Source: Methanolapillus ohkumae
Lineage (GTDB): Archaea > Halobacteriota > Methanosarcinia > Methanosarcinales > Methanosarcinaceae
Assembly: GCF_032594355.1 (NCBI RefSeq)
Contig: NZ_CP131061.1
Location: 1,302,001-1,366,000, forward strand
Direction: 5' to 3'
Length of the DNA stretch: 64,000 bases
Position numbers and translations under genes: made by a program. Positions 61,251-64,000 of the stretch are shown in pieces. The notes under the pieces were generated by a model, which made no database searches, was not told the origin of the DNA, and was given only the letters and a program-made list of their open reading frames with translations. Positions within the stretch are counted from its first letter, which is position 1; every line of letters starts with the position of its first letter.

Positions 61251-62543
61251 TTACTCTTTCGACGGGCTGAGTCCGAGTGCGCGGGCACTGATTTCAACAA
61301 CGTCTTCAATAATAATATCGGCTTTTTCGTCCCCGCCTTGCTTTAAAGCATCCCGGCCGTCCGAGAGGTTTCTTTTACAGAATGGACAGGCTTGGGCAAA
61401 GACGTTGGTTTGCGTTTTTGTTTCGCCTTCCGGATAAAGAACCGTTTCAGCGTCGCCGACTCTGAGTTTGGCGATGGAAAGCGCAAGCTCGGGCATACCG
61501 GATTTGACACCGCCGCCGGCTCCACAGCATCTTTGGTAAGATTTGCATCTTTCCATTTCCACATAGTTCATTCCGGGCATGCTGTTGAGCACTTTTCTCG
61601 GCTCGTCATAAACACCAACGTGGCGACCCAAGTGACATGGGTCGTGGAAAGTAACGGTTTTGTCTTCTCCAAATGGTTTTTGTTTCCATTCAATTTCACC
61701 GGCATCAATTTTTTCCGCCAGGAATTGAGTGACGTGCATCACTTTAAAGGGAACTTCCTCGCCCAAAAGACGCGGCCAGTCCACAAGAGACGCACGGAAA
61801 CAGCCGGAACAAGCGTAAAGAACAATCTTGGCGCCTTTGGCTTTGATGTTGTCGACGTTGGTTCTGGCAAGTTTTTTGGCCAAATTGTCTTCTCTGAAAT
61901 ATTGTCCGGTTCGGATTAAAACGGAACCGCAGCAGCATTCTTCTTCGCCGAGCATACAGAATTCAACGCCGAGTTTGTTCAAAACGCGGGCGGTTGAAAC
62001 GGCTAAGTTGGTTTGTTTCATGCCGGCGGTACAGCCGCTGAAATAGAGAATGTCGGCTTTGTCCGCGATTTTAACATCTTTGGGGATCCAGATCAAACGG
62101 TTTTCCTTGGGCTCGTTGTAAGAGTTTTTGGTATCGCCGATGATTTTGGGCATGGTTCCTTGTTTTCCATAGGGACCGACTCCTCTTTTGACGAGGTTTG
62201 CGCGCATGCCTTCCCAGAGTTCAACGGTGTTAATTCCGGATTCACAAACGGTCGCGCAAATACCACAGGTGGTACAGCCGTGGACATCATCCTTGAATTG
62301 AACGAATTCTTCATTCGAAATCTCTTTGGGACCGAACAGAGTTGCGGAAATACCGAAGGAGCGGTCAACAAAGCGTTTCCAGCGGTAAATTTTGTCGCGT
62401 GGAGAAAGCCCCGGGAGGTAGCCTGAACCTTCATAGGTCGGGCACCATTCGGCACACTCGCCGCAGCGCATACATCCATCCAGTTCCATTGTCTGAACCA
62501 TGGTGATATTTTTTAAATCCAGAGACGGTTGCTTTCTTGCCAT
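61251..62543 (-). CDS. hdrD: Heterodisulfide reductase subunit D
   Basis: 430 residues. N-terminal bis-[4Fe-4S] ferredoxin domain (CMRCGECAEWCPTYEG; CTTCGICATVCESGI) followed by two CCG (cysteine-rich) domains: LYFSGCTAGMK with CCCGSVLI and YACSGCFRA, then DPCHLGRHVGVYDEP with SYQRCCGAGGG. These bind the catalytic [4Fe-4S] site that reduces CoM-S-S-CoB, the terminal acceptor of methanogenesis with cytochromes. GGAGG precedes the ATG, which overlaps the hdrE stop by one base (TAATG), so the two subunits are made together. The peptide is cytoplasmic and docks on HdrE. Length agrees with Methanosarcina HdrD. Confidence 0.97.
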   Translation of the reverse strand: MARKQPSLDLKNITMVQTMELDGCMRCGECAEWCPTYEGSGYLPGLSPRDKIYRWKRFVDRSFGISATLFGPKEISNEEFVQFKDDVHGCTTCGICATVCESGINTVELWEGMRANLVKRGVGPYGKQGTMPKIIGDTKNSYNEPKENRLIWIPKDVKIADKADILYFSGCTAGMKQTNLAVSTARVLNKLGVEFCMLGEEECCCGSVLIRTGQYFREDNLAKKLARTNVDNIKAKGAKIVLYACSGCFRASLVDWPRLLGEEVPFKVMHVTQFLAEKIDAGEIEWKQKPFGEDKTVTFHDPCHLGRHVGVYDEPRKVLNSMPGMNYVEMERCKSYQRCCGAGGGVKSGMPELALSIAKLRVGDAETVLYPEGETKTQTNVFAQACPFCKRNLSDGRDALKQGGDEKADIIIEDVVEISARALGLSPSKE

Positions 62544-63379
62544 TACTTCTCGCCTCCTTTGTTCACAAGAATCGTAAGCGGTGTCGTGATCATATGGATA
62601 TATTTGCTGTACGGGATGAACGCAAATCCGATGAACAACGCAAGAACGCTGTGGGTCAACGCAATTTCTTTCACATAGGTGTTAAAGAATTGAACACCGC
62701 CGAGTGTCCAGATTTTATAATCGTAGAAGATCATGTCAAGACCGGAGAAATCGGTAACGCCCGCAACAATGTAGCGACCGGCGTGGGCCACGAATCCGGA
62801 AACAATGACGATGATTAAGGTGATCAACAAAACGGAGTCGTAAGAGTTTGTGTTTTGCCGGACCTTGGGGATGAAAACTCTGCGGCCGACGGCGATTAAA
62901 ACACCGATTAAAAGGATATAACCGAGAATTTGGTTCGGGAACTGAAGCATTTCTCTGAACGCTTCAATATCGAAATGAACACCGAGCATGTGTGTAATTT
63001 CCGCGGCGAACATCAAGCCGGAAAGGGCAAAAAGACCCATCCATCCGACGAAAATCAACATGTGCATCAACCAGCGGCCTTTGCTGGCGCGGAAAGTTCT
63101 TCTTTGAAGGCAAACGTCTAAAATTAAAGATTTCCAAAACGATTGGCCATGGTGAACGCCTTCGTGTGATGTCAATTGTTTCCAATAGGCTTTGATGAAA
63201 GCGATTATGTTTCCCTTTTTTCCTTCTTCCGGTTCAAGACCGTAGCCGGTGGCACCCTGAGCCCATTTCCGGAGGTCTAAAATAAGGCCGAAAATCAGAA
63301 GGAAAATCGCAATGGAACAAACGCTCATCATGACGACGAATGTTAAGGAAACACCCGCAATTCCTGAAAAGTAATCCAT
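62543..63379 (-). CDS. hdrE: Heterodisulfide reductase subunit E (membrane cytochrome b)
   Basis: 278 residues with about six hydrophobic segments in a respiratory-nitrate-reductase-gamma-like cytochrome b fold. Membrane His residues, for example in WLMHMLIFVGWMGLF and VAHAGRYIVAGV, are candidate haem ligands. HdrE takes electrons from reduced methanophenazine and passes them to HdrD, with proton translocation. GGAG lies 12 nt before the ATG. First gene of the hdrED operon; the leader upstream has a candidate three-way junction at 63524-63590 and a box A near 63617-63630. A cytosolic loop of about 40 residues (QGATGYGLEPEEGKKGN) separates helices one and two. Confidence 0.96.
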   Translation of the reverse strand: MDYFSGIAGVSLTFVVMMSVCSIAIFLLIFGLILDLRKWAQGATGYGLEPEEGKKGNIIAFIKAYWKQLTSHEGVHHGQSFWKSLILDVCLQRRTFRASKGRWLMHMLIFVGWMGLFALSGLMFAAEITHMLGVHFDIEAFREMLQFPNQILGYILLIGVLIAVGRRVFIPKVRQNTNSYDSVLLITLIIVIVSGFVAHAGRYIVAGVTDFSGLDMIFYDYKIWTLGGVQFFNTYVKEIALTHSVLALFIGFAFIPYSKYIHMITTPLTILVNKGGEK

Positions 63380-63523
63380 TATTCATTTCTCCAGTATTTT
63401 TTGAAAAGCAAATAAAATATTATAAACACGTTTTTTTATAATTATAAAAACGACAAATTATTTTGAAATTATTTGTAATTTGAAATAATTGTTCATTTCA
63501 ATTCAAATTTTAATCTCTATCGC

Positions 63524-63590
63524 TATCGTTCGCCGACTTTGCTTTTACGCGACCGGCGGAAAAAAAGGCCAAAAAAGAAGGCCAACGATA
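63524..63590 (-). promoter_or_regulatory. Three-way-junction RNA fold in the hdrED leader
   Basis: Outer stem TATCGTT/AACGATA encloses two contiguous hairpins, GGCC/GGCC and CGCCG/CGGCG, with no unpaired base at two of the three junction corners. The block is GC-rich in an AT-rich leader and would begin about 8 nt after the predicted transcription start. Confidence 0.5.
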
Positions 63591-63616
63591 AGAATTGTTA
63601 CACACTTTTGCACCGA

Positions 63617-63630
63617 TTATATTTAAATAT
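63617..63630 (-). promoter_or_regulatory. Candidate box A of hdrED
   Basis: ATATTTAAATATAA on the minus strand. With normal spacing transcription would start near 63598, leaving a leader of about 220 nt before hdrE. Confidence 0.5.
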
Positions 63631-64000
63631 TCTCTTCAAAAATGTTGTATGAAACGAAAACAATAAGCCGAATCGAATAAACAATTATAATTTTTTATGT
63701 ATAATTATCTTCAAAAATTTGAAATAGATCTATGTTGCAAAAGTTTGGGAAAATGTCTGAAAATGTCTGAAATATTTATGATAAATGCGCCTCTCTCAAT
63801 TTCTGTAATAAAAGCAAAAAATGAACTGCACAACCTCGTTGACAGATAAAAAATGAGCTTTCCGCTGATATACAAAAATAATTGAATGGATGTCATTCAT
63901 TTAAATCTTTGATGTTTGGGCTTATCTTTGGTTTTGAGGCTTACTTTGGTTTTAATCTTGTATTTCCACTTTCGTGCCCGTGTAGGAACTCCAAGAACTT
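63631..64000. other. AT-rich end of the window
   Basis: No gene or RNA recognised; open frames here are short, AT-rich and without ribosome sites. Confidence 0.4.

Overview
The window is archaeal and comes from a methanogen with cytochromes. It carries hdrED (the membrane heterodisulfide reductase of Methanosarcinales), a methanogenesis-marker ASKHA protein, the methyl-CoM reductase activation ATPase AtwA, PolD small subunit, TFB, Gar1, L40e, GatE, GGGP synthase and a tRNA-Trp with an archaeal bulge-helix-bulge intron. Spacers are very AT-rich and full of low-complexity tandem repeats, while coding DNA is moderately AT-rich. With a cytochrome bd oxidase present, this fits a host-associated, hydrogen-dependent methylotrophic Methanosarcinales (Methanimicrococcus or relatives); the genus is inference.

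Layout. 1-9.3 kb: truncated RecJ-like DHH protein, a slipin lacking its membrane anchor, a repeat array with hairpin, intron-containing tRNA-Trp, purL, larB-larC, a PPC-domain protein. 9.5-17.4 kb: Ca2+-type P-ATPase, ppdK (TTG start), gar1-TFB. 17.8-26.3 kb: cydAB, a 21-copy 10-bp repeat, pheT, two peptidyl-prolyl isomerases around tRNA-Ser, argG. 26.4-33 kb: second repeat array with hairpin, carB, then a nearly gene-free 1.9 kb stretch rich in CTAG ending in a ribbon-helix-helix gene with candidate operators. 33-45 kb: gatE, a six-PKD cell-surface protein with PGF sorting signal, FTR-like protein, tRNA-His, UspA, amidohydrolase, a structured RNA resembling an H/ACA guide, a second surface protein, tRNA-Thr. 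43.4-53 kb: polB (DP1), topA, purB, L40e-GGGPS, atwA, and two convergent microprotein genes. 53.5-64 kb: PD-(D/E)XK-like protein, third repeat/hairpin element, DUF1699, an ABC transporter pair without a binding protein, methanogenesis marker 12, ACT protein, phenylacetate-CoA ligase and hdrED with a structured leader.

Functional links. HdrDE ends the methanogenic electron transport chain; AtwA and marker 12 support methanogenesis; CydAB probably removes oxygen; LarBC make the nickel-pincer nucleotide; PurL, PurB, CarB and ArgG are nucleotide and arginine biosynthesis. The most unusual material is non-coding: a composite element (27-28 bp tandem array plus long hairpin) present three times, a dispersed GC-rich 30-35 bp motif present about seven times, and structured RNA candidates upstream of hdrED and between two surface or metabolic genes.
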